Source: Acidobacteriaceae bacterium (GTDB taxonomy: Bacteria; Acidobacteriota; Terriglobia; Terriglobales; Acidobacteriaceae). Taken from it: a stretch of 64,000 nucleotides of DNA. A program made the position numbers and the translations under genes. Under the pieces are notes generated by a model. That model saw only the letters and a list, made by a program, of their open reading frames with translations, did not search any database and was not told where the DNA came from. Where the stretch lies: the NCBI GenBank assembly GCA_025350325.1, contig JANXYB010000076.1, positions 29,990 to 93,989 of the forward strand, read 5' to 3'. Position 1 is the first letter of the stretch, and every line of letters starts with the position of its first letter. Of this stretch, positions 45,719-54,506 are shown in pieces.

Positions 45719-46932
45719 TGCGATCCCCCTAAGGTCGGCTGGTTGGCATGCGGCGCATTGTCAAAGGACGGAATCACCACCGCGGGGGCGCGCGCGGCTG
45801 CATTCGCAGTTGCCCTGCCCTTGAAACCGCTAAACCCGGCACTGGCCCGATCTCTAGCCTCCCGCGTGCGCCGCTCGCGCATCTCAGCCTCAACCCGTTG
45901 CCGATAGAGATAGGCGAGAATTGCCGCGACTGCCGCGTACAGGTCGACGGGAATGGCCTGGCCCACCTCGACCGAGCGATAGATTGAACGAGCCAGAGGC
46001 GGATTTTCAATGATCGGCACGCCCGCCCAGCGCGCCTCCGACTTGATTTCCTCTGCCAGCAAATTGCGGCCCTTGGCCAACACTTTGGGCGCATCCATGG
46101 TGGCGAAATCGAAACCCAGGGCCACCGCGTAATGGGTCGGATTGACGAGCACCACCGCCGCTCTCGATACATCCGCCTTGACCCTGCGCCGGCGCATCTG
46201 GCGCTGCAGACTGCGAATGCGGTTGCGAATCTGCGGGCTGCCCTCCTGCTCTTTGAACTCGTCGCGCATATCCTCGCGGCTCATCTTCAAGCGCGATTCG
46301 CGGCTGCGCCATTCGACGACATAATCGATGGCTGCCCAGCCAAACAACAGCCAGGCCGCGGCCAGCAACAAGCCGTAAACGTCTGCCGCGAGCATCTCGA
46401 GCCGCACCGTCGAGAACGGCGGCACGCTCAACTGGCGCGCGATGCGCTGCACTGCGAAGACGGCCAGCAGACTGGCTGGAAGCAGAGACTTGCCCAGGCG
46501 CGCGGCTGCGCGCAGCGAAAACAGATTCTTGATATTCGAGAGCGGATTGATCCGATCCAGCCGAAAGCCGATGGAGCCAACATTGAAGTTGATGCCGCCG
46601 GTTTGCACCATGCCCACGCCCAATGCGGCAGCCGCGACCGCGGCCATCACCACACCCATAGGCATCAAGAATGAAATGGTCAGCCGCCGTATCGCGTTCA
46701 GAGTCGGTTCAATCTCGGAAGGCTCCCACCGGCTCGCCCGGCCAAGATCGAGAAACCCGGCAAAGCTGGTTTGCCACGCTTCCATCGCTTTGCTGCCCAG
46801 AATGCCCAGCGTCATCACTCCCGCCAATGTGCCCGCCGCCGCAGAGAATTCGCGACTATGCAGAATATCCCCATCTTTGCGCGCTTTCTCGCGGCGATGC
46901 GGACTTGCCTGTTCGGTGCGCTCTCCGGGCAT
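45715..46932 (-). CDS. flhB: Flagellar export switch protein FlhB
   Basis: FlhB switches the export specificity from rod/hook to filament proteins by self-cleavage. This 405-residue protein begins ERTEQASPHRREKARKDGDI, has four membrane helices, and carries the cleavage motif N264-P-T-H267 in VLVNPTHYAVALGF. The C-terminal tail (about 45 residues, Ala/Pro-rich) is longer than usual. It lies between fliR and flhA. Confidence 0.95.
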   Translation of the reverse strand: MPGERTEQASPHRREKARKDGDILHSREFSAAAGTLAGVMTLGILGSKAMEAWQTSFAGFLDLGRASRWEPSEIEPTLNAIRRLTISFLMPMGVVMAAVAAAALGVGMVQTGGINFNVGSIGFRLDRINPLSNIKNLFSLRAAARLGKSLLPASLLAVFAVQRIARQLSVPPFSTVRLEMLAADVYGLLLAAAWLLFGWAAIDYVVEWRSRESRLKMSREDMRDEFKEQEGSPQIRNRIRSLQRQMRRRRVKADVSRAAVVLVNPTHYAVALGFDFATMDAPKVLAKGRNLLAEEIKSEARWAGVPIIENPPLARSIYRSVEVGQAIPVDLYAAVAAILAYLYRQRVEAEMRERRTREARDRASAGFSGFKGRATANAAARAPAVVIPSFDNAPHANQPTLGGSQ

Positions 46933-46935
46933 GCG

Positions 46936-47724
46936 TTACCCTCCCAGGCCGACGGCAGCGCCTGTGCCGGGTTGCGCGATGAGTCGCTCGGCCAGATCGA
47001 GCAATCCGGCAAAGCGCGACTCGATAAATCGCGGCCAGAGCGCCAACGAGCCTGCCAGGATGCCGAAGCCGGTGAGTGTTTTCAAAGGCACGGTCAGCGA
47101 CATGACCGGCAACTGCGGACTGAGCTTGCCCATCAAGGCAATCGCAATCTCAACCAGCATGGTGGCAGCGAGCAGCGGCGCGGCCAACTCAACAGCAGCT
47201 AAAAAGATGCCTCCGGCGGCGTGCACAATTGCCAGGGCAGTGGCCGGGGCGAGCGCGTAAGTCCCCAGAGGAACGACGCGAAAACTGCGCACCATGGATG
47301 CCAGCAGGATGCGATCAAGACCGGCCCCAAGCAACACCAGCGTGCCCATCAGTTGAAACAGCTCCCCCATCAGTGGGGTCTGAATCGACGAAGTCGGGTC
47401 AAGCAAATTGACCATCGAAAAGCTGAATTGAACGCCCGCAATCTGACCGGCAAACATCAGCATCTCGTTCAATAGCGCGAGCGTGAGTCCGTAGACCAGG
47501 CCTACCGCCAACTCCCCCAGCAGGGCGGAAAAGTTGAGCTCTGCGCGCGCGTTGGGCAGCGTAGCGACCAGCGGCGCGAGTAGAAATGCGACCGCCCCGG
47601 CGAAGATCGCCTTCACCCGCATGGGCAGCGCCGACGCCGAAAAAAAAGGCGCGAAAGCCACCATTCCGCTCACCCGGACCAGGGCCAGCGTCATGGCGCT
47701 CAAAAACGTATTCCATTCAGGCAT
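46936..47724 (-). CDS. fliR: Flagellar export protein FliR
   Basis: FliR is a membrane component of the export gate. The 262-residue protein has about six hydrophobic helices. MTLALVRVSGMVAFAPFFSA at the N-terminus and GQIAGVQFSFSMVNLLDPTS in the middle are family motifs, with ALMGKLSPQLPVMSLTVPLK later. It lies between fliQ and flhB, three bases from the latter. Confidence 0.94.
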   Translation of the reverse strand: MPEWNTFLSAMTLALVRVSGMVAFAPFFSASALPMRVKAIFAGAVAFLLAPLVATLPNARAELNFSALLGELAVGLVYGLTLALLNEMLMFAGQIAGVQFSFSMVNLLDPTSSIQTPLMGELFQLMGTLVLLGAGLDRILLASMVRSFRVVPLGTYALAPATALAIVHAAGGIFLAAVELAAPLLAATMLVEIAIALMGKLSPQLPVMSLTVPLKTLTGFGILAGSLALWPRFIESRFAGLLDLAERLIAQPGTGAAVGLGG

Positions 47725-47740
47725 TGGCTATTTCTCCGAA

Positions 47741-48010
47741 CTAGCCCAGGTAACGGTGCAAATCGCTTAACAAGACGCGCGTGTACACGGCCATCCGACT
47801 CAAAAACCATGGCATCCCGACCAGCAGAATCAAGGCCACCGCAGCCAGGCGCGGCACACTGGTGAGCGATTGCTCCTGCAGGCTGGTCAGGGTCTGCAAC
47901 AGGCTCAAAACGAAGCCAAGCAGTACCGCCGCAATCAATACAGGTGCGGACAGGATCATGGCTTCCTTCATTAACTGGCGTAGCAACTCGGCAACCATGT
48001 CAGGTGTCAT
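47741..48010 (-). CDS. fliQ: Flagellar export protein FliQ
   Basis: This 89-residue protein has the two-helix FliQ layout: MTPDMVAELLRQLMKEAMIL, SAPVLIAAVLLGFVLSLLQT, then LTSLQEQSLTSVPRLAAVAL. GGGAG precedes the ATG. It sits between fliP and fliR, as in nearly all flagellar operons. Confidence 0.95.
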   Translation of the reverse strand: MTPDMVAELLRQLMKEAMILSAPVLIAAVLLGFVLSLLQTLTSLQEQSLTSVPRLAAVALILLVGMPWFLSRMAVYTRVLLSDLHRYLG

Positions 48011-48020
48011 GCGCGTCTCC

Positions 48021-48728
48021 CTAAAAGCTTTTCAACAGTGAACCGGCCAGCAGATTCCAGCCGTCCACCATCACAAACAGCAGAATTTTCAAGGGCGTCG
48101 ACACCACCACCGGTGGCAACTGGAACATGCCGATCGATGTCGTGATCGCTGCGGTCACCATGTCGATAAGCAGAAACGGCAGGAACAAGACCGCGCCGAT
48201 GGCAAAGCCGGCTTTCAATTCAGAAAGAATGTAGGCCGGAACCACTACCCGCATGGGCAAGTCCGTCGCCTTGTCGGGACGGGCAATCTGCCCCGCGGCC
48301 GTAAACAGCGCCAAGTCTTTTTCTCGTGCGTAGCGCAACAAAAAAGTCTTCACCGGCTGCGCCCCCCGGTCGATGGCTTCCCAACCCGTGACCTGCCCAG
48401 CGCGATATGGCTCGACTGCCTGCTGATCCACCTGGTTCAAAACCGGCGTCATCAGAAACCAGGTCATCATCAAGGCCAGCCCCAGCAGCGTTGGATTGGA
48501 AGGGGCAGTCTGCGTTCCCAGTGCCTGGCGCAAAAAATGAAAAACTACCAGCAGACGAACCAATGGCGTCATGCACATCAGGATGGCGGGCAGAAGGGTT
48601 ATGAGCGTGAGTGCGAAAAGAATAGTCCAGGGCGTGGAATCGGAAGAGTGAAGGCGACTGCTTAAGTCCGGCAGCAACGGCGCTGGAGCCGAGGCCGCTA
48701 CCCGCGCCAATGTCCAAACGGCTACCAA
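48021..48728 (-). CDS. fliP: Flagellar export protein FliP
   Basis: FliP forms the core of the export gate. The 235-residue protein carries PWTILFALTLITLLPAILMC, MTPLVRLLVVFHFLRQALGT, NPTLLGLALMMTWFLMTPVL and the conserved end LPPVVVSTPLKILLFVMVDG, WNLLAGSL. The start is TTG at 48728, overlapping the fliO stop by seven bases. A short signal-like N-terminus precedes the first helix, as in other FliP. Confidence 0.95.
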   Translation of the reverse strand: MVAVWTLARVAASAPAPLLPDLSSRLHSSDSTPWTILFALTLITLLPAILMCMTPLVRLLVVFHFLRQALGTQTAPSNPTLLGLALMMTWFLMTPVLNQVDQQAVEPYRAGQVTGWEAIDRGAQPVKTFLLRYAREKDLALFTAAGQIARPDKATDLPMRVVVPAYILSELKAGFAIGAVLFLPFLLIDMVTAAITTSIGMFQLPPVVVSTPLKILLFVMVDGWNLLAGSLLKSF

Positions 48729-49039
48729 GAGACTCTTCCCGCGGGACGAGCGGCCGGCGACTGACGGCGCTGCGGCGCGCGCTGAGCCCGTTCATCGAGC
48801 GCGTAGAACGATGGCGCACCCTCAGGAGAAGTGGCGATCAGGAATCGCCGTCCTTCTGCTTCGACCAGCGCCAGCGATTGCCGTGGCGCCAGCGTCACCC
48901 GCTCGAGCAGCGCCAACCGCGGCTGAATTTGAGGATTACGCCTCAGCCGGCTCATCAGCCAAGCAGCTAATCCCTTCCCTGATTCGTCGCTTCCCTGGTT
49001 TTGCATCATTGCCTTCACAGCCCCTTGCCTCTCTTGCAT
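48722..49039 (-). CDS. FliO-like protein without membrane helix
   Basis: This 105-residue protein occupies the FliO position before fliP. Its centre (PRLALLERVTLAPRQSLALV, EAEGRRFLIATSPEGAPSFY) matches the FliO soluble motif in which a strand pair reports on the ring. The usual N-terminal membrane helix is missing; the first 45 residues are polar. Starts at ATG 49039, ATG 49009 (before MMQNQ) or GTG 49051 are all possible, with weak ribosome binding sites. FliO is the least conserved export protein, so the match is modest. Confidence 0.6.
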   Translation of the reverse strand: MQERQGAVKAMMQNQGSDESGKGLAAWLMSRLRRNPQIQPRLALLERVTLAPRQSLALVEAEGRRFLIATSPEGAPSFYALDERAQRAPQRRQSPAARPAGRVSW

Positions 49040-49063
49040 CGCACACAGCACATTAAGGATTTC

Positions 49064-49426
49064 TCATGCCAGCCGGGTGACACGCACCGCCAGCCGCGAT
49101 TCGACGACTTCAAACTCGCTCCAGAACAACTGCGCCGCCCCCGCTGCCAGTGGCAGATCATCTCCTGAGAGCCATTGCGTCTCAATCACCTGTCCCGGCG
49201 CAAGGTTCAGCAGGTTGCGCACCCGAAACTCGCGCACCGGAACGGCGACATCGAGCTCGACCGGCAGCCGCGCCAGCAACGGATTACGCGTAAGCATTCC
49301 CAGCTGCCCAAGCGTCTCGGCCGACTGCACAAGAGACGCCTCGTTAGTGATCTCCGGTCCGCCCGCACTGCGGGAATCGCGGATTAACTCAGTGGAAGAG
49401 GTCTGCAATGGATTGATGGCTGCCAT
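49064..49426 (-). CDS. fliN: Flagellar motor switch protein FliN
   Basis: FliN helps form the C-ring. The 120-residue protein has a short disordered N-terminus and a SpoA domain: LLARLPVELDVAVPVREFRV, RNLLNLAPGQVIETQWLSGD and WSEFEVVESRLAVRVTRLA. The motif PVELDV is the family start. It lies upstream of fliO, at the promoter-proximal end of the flagellar locus. A second FliN-type domain is in the FliY-like protein at 40870, and how these two share the C-ring is open. Confidence 0.85.
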   Translation of the reverse strand: MAAINPLQTSSTELIRDSRSAGGPEITNEASLVQSAETLGQLGMLTRNPLLARLPVELDVAVPVREFRVRNLLNLAPGQVIETQWLSGDDLPLAAGAAQLFWSEFEVVESRLAVRVTRLA

Positions 49427-49623
49427 GTGCTCTGAAAACAAGCAGTACGAAGACCAATAAATGAGAGAGAAGATTTGATTGGACTAATAAATGCACTCGT
49501 CTTACTTCCGGATCCCGTCTAACGGTCCCATAAATTTGCATCGCTGCTACACTGGTTCAAGTCAAAGAAGCGTTAAGCACCCAGCCAGCGATCCCACAAC
49601 GGGTAGCGAATCGAGGTTTACAC

Positions 49624-50577
49624 ATGCCGGAATCTGGAGACAGTAAAGGGTTTACAAGCACCAACCTGCGCCTCAAAATCGGCCTGGCAGAAATGCTCAA
49701 GGGCGGCGTCATCATGGATGTGATGAATGTCGAGCAGGCCCGCATTGCCGAAGAGGCCGGCGCAACTTCCGTGATGGCTTTGGAGCGCGTGCCCGCCATG
49801 ATTCGCGCTGAGGGTGGAGTTGCCCGCATGGCGAAGCCCAGTCTGATCAAGCAGATCATTCAGGCTGTTTCGATCCCGGTGATGGCTAAAGCGCGCATCG
49901 GCCATTTTGCCGAAGCTCAAATATTGCAGGAACTCGGCGTCGACTTCATCGACGAGAGTGAAGTGCTCACGCCAGCTGACGAAGCACACCACATTGACAA
50001 ACATGCCTTCACCACTCCTTTTGTGTGCGGTGCGCGCAACCTCGGCGAGGCTCTCCGGCGCATCGCCGAAGGCGCGGCCATGATCCGCACCAAAGGTGAA
50101 GCGGGTACCGGCGACGTGGTGTTCGCGGTGCGGCACATGCGTCAGATCACTCGCGAAATGCGTGCGTTGACCGTCCTCTCAGAGCAGGAACTGTACGCCG
50201 CCGCCAAGGAGCACCAGGCTCCCTATGAACTGATTCGCATGGTTGCGCATACGGGAAAGCTGCCCGTGCCTAACTTCTCCGCCGGCGGAATCGCAACGCC
50301 CGCCGACGCGGCCCTGATGATGCAGTTGGGTGCGGAGGCAGTTTTTGTCGGATCGGGCATCTTTATGAAGGAGCGCGCAACGCCGCTCGATGTCGAGAAC
50401 AATCCCAAGGAACGGGAAGAAGCTGTCTCCCGCGCCAAGGCGATTGTGATTGCGACGACGCATTTCAACGATCCCAAGATTCTCGCCGAAGCCAGTGAAC
50501 AGGTGACCGGCACCATGAAGGGGCTTGCAGCAGCGGCACTTGAAGAGTCCCAACTGCTGCAGACGCGCGGCTGGTAG
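49624..50577 (+). CDS. pdxS: Pyridoxal 5'-phosphate synthase subunit PdxS
   Basis: PdxS condenses ribose 5-phosphate, glyceraldehyde 3-phosphate and ammonia to PLP. The 317-residue TIM-barrel shows [80 protein letters not shown] and [19 protein letters not shown], all near-invariant. A GAGG lies near the ATG. It forms an operon with pdxT, 32 bases away. Confidence 0.98.
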   Translation: MPESGDSKGFTSTNLRLKIGLAEMLKGGVIMDVMNVEQARIAEEAGATSVMALERVPAMIRAEGGVARMAKPSLIKQIIQAVSIPVMAKARIGHFAEAQILQELGVDFIDESEVLTPADEAHHIDKHAFTTPFVCGARNLGEALRRIAEGAAMIRTKGEAGTGDVVFAVRHMRQITREMRALTVLSEQELYAAAKEHQAPYELIRMVAHTGKLPVPNFSAGGIATPADAALMMQLGAEAVFVGSGIFMKERATPLDVENNPKEREEAVSRAKAIVIATTHFNDPKILAEASEQVTGTMKGLAAAALEESQLLQTRGW

Positions 50578-50609
50578 CGGCAGCGGCAAACACTTTCAGG
50601 AGATCAGGG

Positions 50610-51227
50610 TTGAACGAAAAACCTGCGCCGCCGCGCATCGGCGTATTGGCGATACAGGGCGACTACGCTGCTCACGCCGAGGCGCTGATCGAGTCTGGTG
50701 CGGTTCCCATTGAAGTGCGAAAAGCCGAGGACCTGGCCGGTCTCGATGGACTGATCCTCCCCGGCGGCGAATCGACGACAATGTTGAAATTTCTGGAGCG
50801 CTCCGATTTTTTTGGGGCTCTCCAAGGCTTCAGCGCGCATCGCCCGGTGTTCGGCACCTGCGCTGGTGCAATTCTTTTGGCGCGAGAGGTACGCAACCCC
50901 CATCAGCGAAGCCTCGGCGCGCTCGATGCGGTAGTGGAGCGCAACGCGTACGGTCGACAGATTGATTCTTCAATTCTGACTGCGGAAACGGCTTTGGCCG
51001 GTGGACCGCTGGAAATGGTTTTCATTCGTGCGCCGCGAATCGTTCAAACAGGCGCTGGCATTGAGATTCTTGCCAGCCGGGATGGGCTCCCTACCCTGGT
51101 GCGCCAGGCAAACATTATGGCAGCCACGTTCCATCCTGAACTCACCCGCGACCGTCGCGTTCACCAGGCATTTGTCGATCTTGTCTCTGCTTCACTTCTA
51201 CGATCGGATTCGTCTCACACAGGTTGA
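50610..51227 (+). CDS. pdxT: Pyridoxal 5'-phosphate synthase glutaminase PdxT
   Basis: PdxT is a class I glutaminase supplying ammonia to PdxS. The 205-residue protein has GVLAIQGDYAAHAEALIESG, LILPGGESTTMLKFLERSDF, nucleophile C84 (VFGTCAGAILLAREV) and the histidine/glutamate pair in MAATFHPELTRDRRVH. The start is TTG at 50610, with AGGAGATCAGGG upstream. Confidence 0.96.
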   Translation: MNEKPAPPRIGVLAIQGDYAAHAEALIESGAVPIEVRKAEDLAGLDGLILPGGESTTMLKFLERSDFFGALQGFSAHRPVFGTCAGAILLAREVRNPHQRSLGALDAVVERNAYGRQIDSSILTAETALAGGPLEMVFIRAPRIVQTGAGIEILASRDGLPTLVRQANIMAATFHPELTRDRRVHQAFVDLVSASLLRSDSSHTG

Positions 51228-51316
51228 TTGGGTTATTCACTCGATTAGGCCATCCCCTTGAAACGCGGCTGCGTCCTAATTAGAGTGGTGTAGTCTAATT
51301 TGCACAGAAGGTCCCA

Positions 51317-52081
51317 ATGCCCGCTACCTTTACGCATTCCCCTGCGGAAACGGAACGGAAAGAGCCGGGAATCGGCGGCAAGCCTCCAGTAGACCGTCGG
51401 CCAACCGGCGGAGGTGGAGGTGGTGGCGATGACGACCGGAAAAATGAGCGTCGCGGTCCTCGCGAACTCCTTCATCGCATCCGTTTCTTTCTTTTCTCAG
51501 GACTTGCGGGCGACATGATGTTCTTTGCCATCCTGGTGGCACTATTCTTTGCGCGCCAGGCGGGCACCCATATGGATCCGCGCACCCATGAACAGATCGG
51601 CGATTGGCATCCCGTTTTACTCCCGCCAATTCTTTATTTGAATACCGCACTCCTGTTACTGAGCGGCTTGACGATGGAGGTCGCGCGGCACAACATTTTT
51701 CGTGAGATTGACGTCCTTGAAGAATGGCTCGGCATGGGTCATCCCGCCCTGCGGCGTACCCTGCCCTGGGTCTTCGGCACCTTAGGGCTGGGAATGCTCT
51801 TTCTCGCCGGTCAGTGGGTGGCTTGGCGACAGCTCACCGCCCAAGGATTCGCCTTTAATCACTGGTCCACCCCCGCTAGCTACTTCTTTTATGTCATCAC
51901 CGGGCTGCACGCAGCTCACCTCTTCATTGGCGTTCTTGCTTTGCTTGTATGTTCGACACTGATGCGGCGCTTCAAGCGCATTGAATTACGTCAGATCGCG
52001 GTAGATATAACTGCCTGGTACTGGCACGCCATGGGCGTGGCGTGGCTGGCATTACTCGCGGTGCTGGCAGTCGGACAATAG
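51317..52081 (+). CDS. Cytochrome c oxidase subunit III-like protein (orphan)
   Basis: This 254-residue protein has five hydrophobic helices typical of heme-copper oxidase subunit III: IRFFLFSGLAGDMMFFAILV, ILYLNTALLLLSGLTMEVAR, FGTLGLGMLFLAGQWVAWRQ, YFFYVITGLHAAHLFIGVLA and YWHAMGVAWLALLAVLAV. A charged, Gly/Asp-rich N-terminus (TGGGGGGGDDDRKNERRG) precedes them. No subunit I or II genes are near, so it probably joins an oxidase encoded elsewhere. A weak promoter (TTGAAA, 17 bases, TAGAGT) lies at 51259-51287. Confidence 0.85.
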   Translation: MPATFTHSPAETERKEPGIGGKPPVDRRPTGGGGGGGDDDRKNERRGPRELLHRIRFFLFSGLAGDMMFFAILVALFFARQAGTHMDPRTHEQIGDWHPVLLPPILYLNTALLLLSGLTMEVARHNIFREIDVLEEWLGMGHPALRRTLPWVFGTLGLGMLFLAGQWVAWRQLTAQGFAFNHWSTPASYFFYVITGLHAAHLFIGVLALLVCSTLMRRFKRIELRQIAVDITAWYWHAMGVAWLALLAVLAVGQ

Positions 52082-52136
52082 GCTCCTGAGACTTAAAGCT
52101 ACTGAGACTCAAGGATGCGTAGCAACACGCCGAATT

Positions 52137-53207
52137 TTAATGGGGACGTGGATGGGCGGACGTTTGAGACTGTTTACGGTTGCCTAGCGGAGCGACAGGC
52201 GATGCCGTCAAAGTGAATTCATCTTTGACCTCCACCGTGAGCGTGGCAGCTGCCGGGTCCGCAACCTTATACATCACCGCATGAAGCTTCCGATCTTTGT
52301 AATCCAGCGTCAGGTAGTGATACACCGGGAACCCTGTATCTCGATAAAGGTCGGCCGATCCGCGAAAGAGAATCGGGTAAGGCTCGGCCCCCCCGCCCCC
52401 AGACGTCACGTATTCGACGCCGTTTCGCTCAAACCGCTCATAGTTGTGAATATGGCCGCTGAACACAATGACCTTGGCGCGTAGCTTGGCCAGGTGAATC
52501 TCCAACAAGTGGCGCAGCGTGAGCGCCTCTTTTGAAGGCAGATTTGTAAACAATTGCGACTGCCGATCCACCACCCACGGTATGTGATACAGGATAAAGA
52601 GAAATTCCACTTGGCTCGGCAAGTGATCGAGTTGCGCCGCAAACCAAGTCGCCTGCGGACTGGTTCCACCGGAGGGAGAGGTCATATCGAGCGATATGAC
52701 TTCCACGCTGCCCATAAGGGCCGAATAGTAGCGATGGCCGCCAGTCGCTGGAAAATTTGCGAAGTAGTTGGCAATTCCTTTACCCGGATCGCCTCTAACT
52801 TCGTGATTTCCTGTGGTGGGTAACTGGATCGTGCGGTTGGCTGTCCAACTTGCCGTTTCCTGGCGAAAGACCTCCCAATCCGCATCGTTCCCCCCGATAT
52901 AGGGCATGTCGCCGGTAAGCAATAAAACCTGCGGGCGTTCTTCTCCAACCTTTTCTGCCAGCCACTTGCGCACCCGCGGATTAGTCCCGGTTGTCACCGA
53001 CGGATCGGTGAAACGCATATCGCCATAGCCAACCATATGTATCGCTATGCCGGGCTTGAATTGGGAGTAAGTAAACGTGGGGTTTACATCAACCTGATCT
53101 GACGCGGGCGGCGCTGCTGCTGCCGTTGACCCAGAAAAACACACGATTGCCAGCGACAATATCCACGGCAGCAACTCACTGAATACACTTCTATGAAGGC
53201 GGTTCAC
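52137..53207 (-). CDS. Secreted purple-acid-phosphatase-like metallophosphoesterase
   Basis: This 356-residue protein begins with a signal peptide (LLPWILSLAIVCFSGSTAAA). The metallophosphoesterase motifs are in order: GYGDMRF, LLLTGDMPYIGGNDADWEVF, TTGNHEVRGDP, ILYHIPW and FSGHIHNYERFERN, all with intact metal ligands. YVTSGGGGAEPY and a beta-rich C-terminal domain follow. It is likely periplasmic or cell-surface. Substrate unknown; phosphate release from organic phosphates is the family norm. It is convergent with the cytochrome oxidase gene. Confidence 0.88.
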   Translation of the reverse strand: MNRLHRSVFSELLPWILSLAIVCFSGSTAAAAPPASDQVDVNPTFTYSQFKPGIAIHMVGYGDMRFTDPSVTTGTNPRVRKWLAEKVGEERPQVLLLTGDMPYIGGNDADWEVFRQETASWTANRTIQLPTTGNHEVRGDPGKGIANYFANFPATGGHRYYSALMGSVEVISLDMTSPSGGTSPQATWFAAQLDHLPSQVEFLFILYHIPWVVDRQSQLFTNLPSKEALTLRHLLEIHLAKLRAKVIVFSGHIHNYERFERNGVEYVTSGGGGAEPYPILFRGSADLYRDTGFPVYHYLTLDYKDRKLHAVMYKVADPAAATLTVEVKDEFTLTASPVAPLGNRKQSQTSAHPRPH

Positions 53208-53279
53208 TGCCCCAGACTAACACTGACAATATGCGTCAACGGTGTAACGCGGAGTGAGCTGACTTAAAGCAAACCAAAG

Positions 53280-53705
53280 CTACGCGCCTTTTATTCCTTT
53301 CCTATGAAGAGGACGATGCCATAGCGCCGCAAAAGCCACGAAACCCTGCCATTCTGCAACCGAAATAAGGACCGACTTCAAATGCAGAAAATGATTAAGG
53401 CGCTCCCCCAGTGTGGGTTCGACCGGGCATTCGAAATACACTTGGCGATTTGCCGACATTAGTAGTTGCACCGCCTGCACCTGGGCATCGCTCGATCTCG
53501 GCGACCCGCCCTCGTGAACATATTCGTCGGTGAGATATTCGATCGCGTGGCCAAGTATTTCGAGTGCGCGCCCAGCATCATGGCTGACGCGGCGGCGTCG
53601 TTTCACTGGCGTGTATTGAAGCGTATCTGCGGTAATCGTCGAGGGTATCGCCACGGAGGTCGGCGATAAATCTAGGTTCATAAGTTCATTAATCCTCAGG
53701 GTCAT
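53280..53705 (-). CDS. Conserved hypothetical protein
   Basis: This 141-residue protein has a disordered N-terminus, a basic stretch (PVKRRRRVSHDAGRALEILG), then helices HAIEYLTDEYVHEGG and AVQLLMSANRQVYFECPVEP. Near the end are LNHFLHLKSVLISVAEWQG and a hydrophobic segment. I do not recognise a family with known function. It is lone on the minus strand, 73 bases upstream of the phosphoesterase start and divergent from the nuo operon. Confidence 0.65.
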   Translation of the reverse strand: MTLRINELMNLDLSPTSVAIPSTITADTLQYTPVKRRRRVSHDAGRALEILGHAIEYLTDEYVHEGGSPRSSDAQVQAVQLLMSANRQVYFECPVEPTLGERLNHFLHLKSVLISVAEWQGFVAFAALWHRPLHRKGIKGA

Positions 53706-54104
53706 CCTTACCCACTTCTTCGGCAGGTTGGAAAGAATCCACTAGATGACGCACGTACCGTGGTCTGTATCGGAACAGTGGAAGTATCAGGTCCCATTCA
53801 GGAAAAAGATGTGACCGAGGGCACCATGGCCTTCCACTCGCCGATTACCCGTTGCCTGGAAAAATCCTTGTGAGCGATTCGCTCGCGATGTTGGCGCTTG
53901 TTTGGCGCTTCAATGTTTTCCACAGCTTCGCGACAAGGCGCTGTCCGCTTTGTGCTCCTTTGAAGTGTGTTGCTTGCCTTGGCCTCATGCCTTGACTAGG
54001 AGAGCCTTGAACCCTAATCTCAAACCAGCGGCCTGTCGCGCAGGAGTCCACTCTTCTTGTGTTTCCGGCACAATTTCTGGCTGATGATTGGGGACAGTGC
54101 TGCA
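53706..54104 (+). other. Gene-free spacer before the nuo operon
   Basis: The 399 bases hold the promoter at 53992-54020. Otherwise I see no supported gene; frames are short and lack ribosome binding sites. Confidence 0.6.
53992..54020 (+). promoter_or_regulatory. Sigma-70-type promoter of the nuo operon
   Basis: TTGACT (53992-53997) and TAATCT (54015-54020) are 17 bases apart. Transcription would start near 54027, about 78 bases before nuoA. Confidence 0.6.
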
Positions 54105-54506
54105 ATGATTCCCTACGACTGGCAGTATCTTCCACTCCTGATGCAGGTGCTCTTTGCAATTGGCCTGTCAGCATTCATGGTCGTGGGCTCCTGGTTTGTG
54201 GGGCGGCATCGCAATCTGGCGGTGAAACTGGCTGCCTACGAATGCGGCATCGAAGCCGTCGGGGATGCCCGTGCCCGCTTCAGCGTGCGCTTTTACATGG
54301 TAGCCATGTTGTTCATCCTTTTCGATGTTGAGACAGTGTTCATGATGCCGTGGGCGGTGATTTACCGCAAACTGCCCGCCCTCACCGGTCAGCGATTTTT
54401 TGGATTCTGGGAGATGGTGGTCTATCTGGGCTTCGTCGCTGTGGGCCTGTACTACATCGTGCGCAAAGGCATCCTAAACTGGAGCCTGGACAAGGCAGAC
54501 CTTTAG
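54105..54506 (+). CDS. nuoA: NADH-quinone oxidoreductase subunit A
   Basis: NuoA is a membrane subunit of complex I. The 133-residue protein has three helices (LPLLMQVLFAIGLSAFMVVG, FYMVAMLFILFDVETVFMMP and FGFWEMVVYLGFVAVGLYYI) and the conserved acidic loop AYECGIEAVGDARARFSVRF. ATG 54105 is preferred over earlier in-frame starts, which have no family support. The nuoC ATG follows the stop directly, with no nuoB between. Confidence 0.95.
   Translation: MIPYDWQYLPLLMQVLFAIGLSAFMVVGSWFVGRHRNLAVKLAAYECGIEAVGDARARFSVRFYMVAMLFILFDVETVFMMPWAVIYRKLPALTGQRFFGFWEMVVYLGFVAVGLYYIVRKGILNWSLDKADL

Noticed and set aside
51228..51316. Operator from the two CTAATT blocks before the oxidase gene
   Set aside because: The two short AT-rich matches are too weak and too short to separate from chance.
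53845..54174. 109-residue minus-strand frame before nuoA
   Set aside because: It crosses the nuo promoter and the nuoA start, lacks an RBS and resembles nothing.
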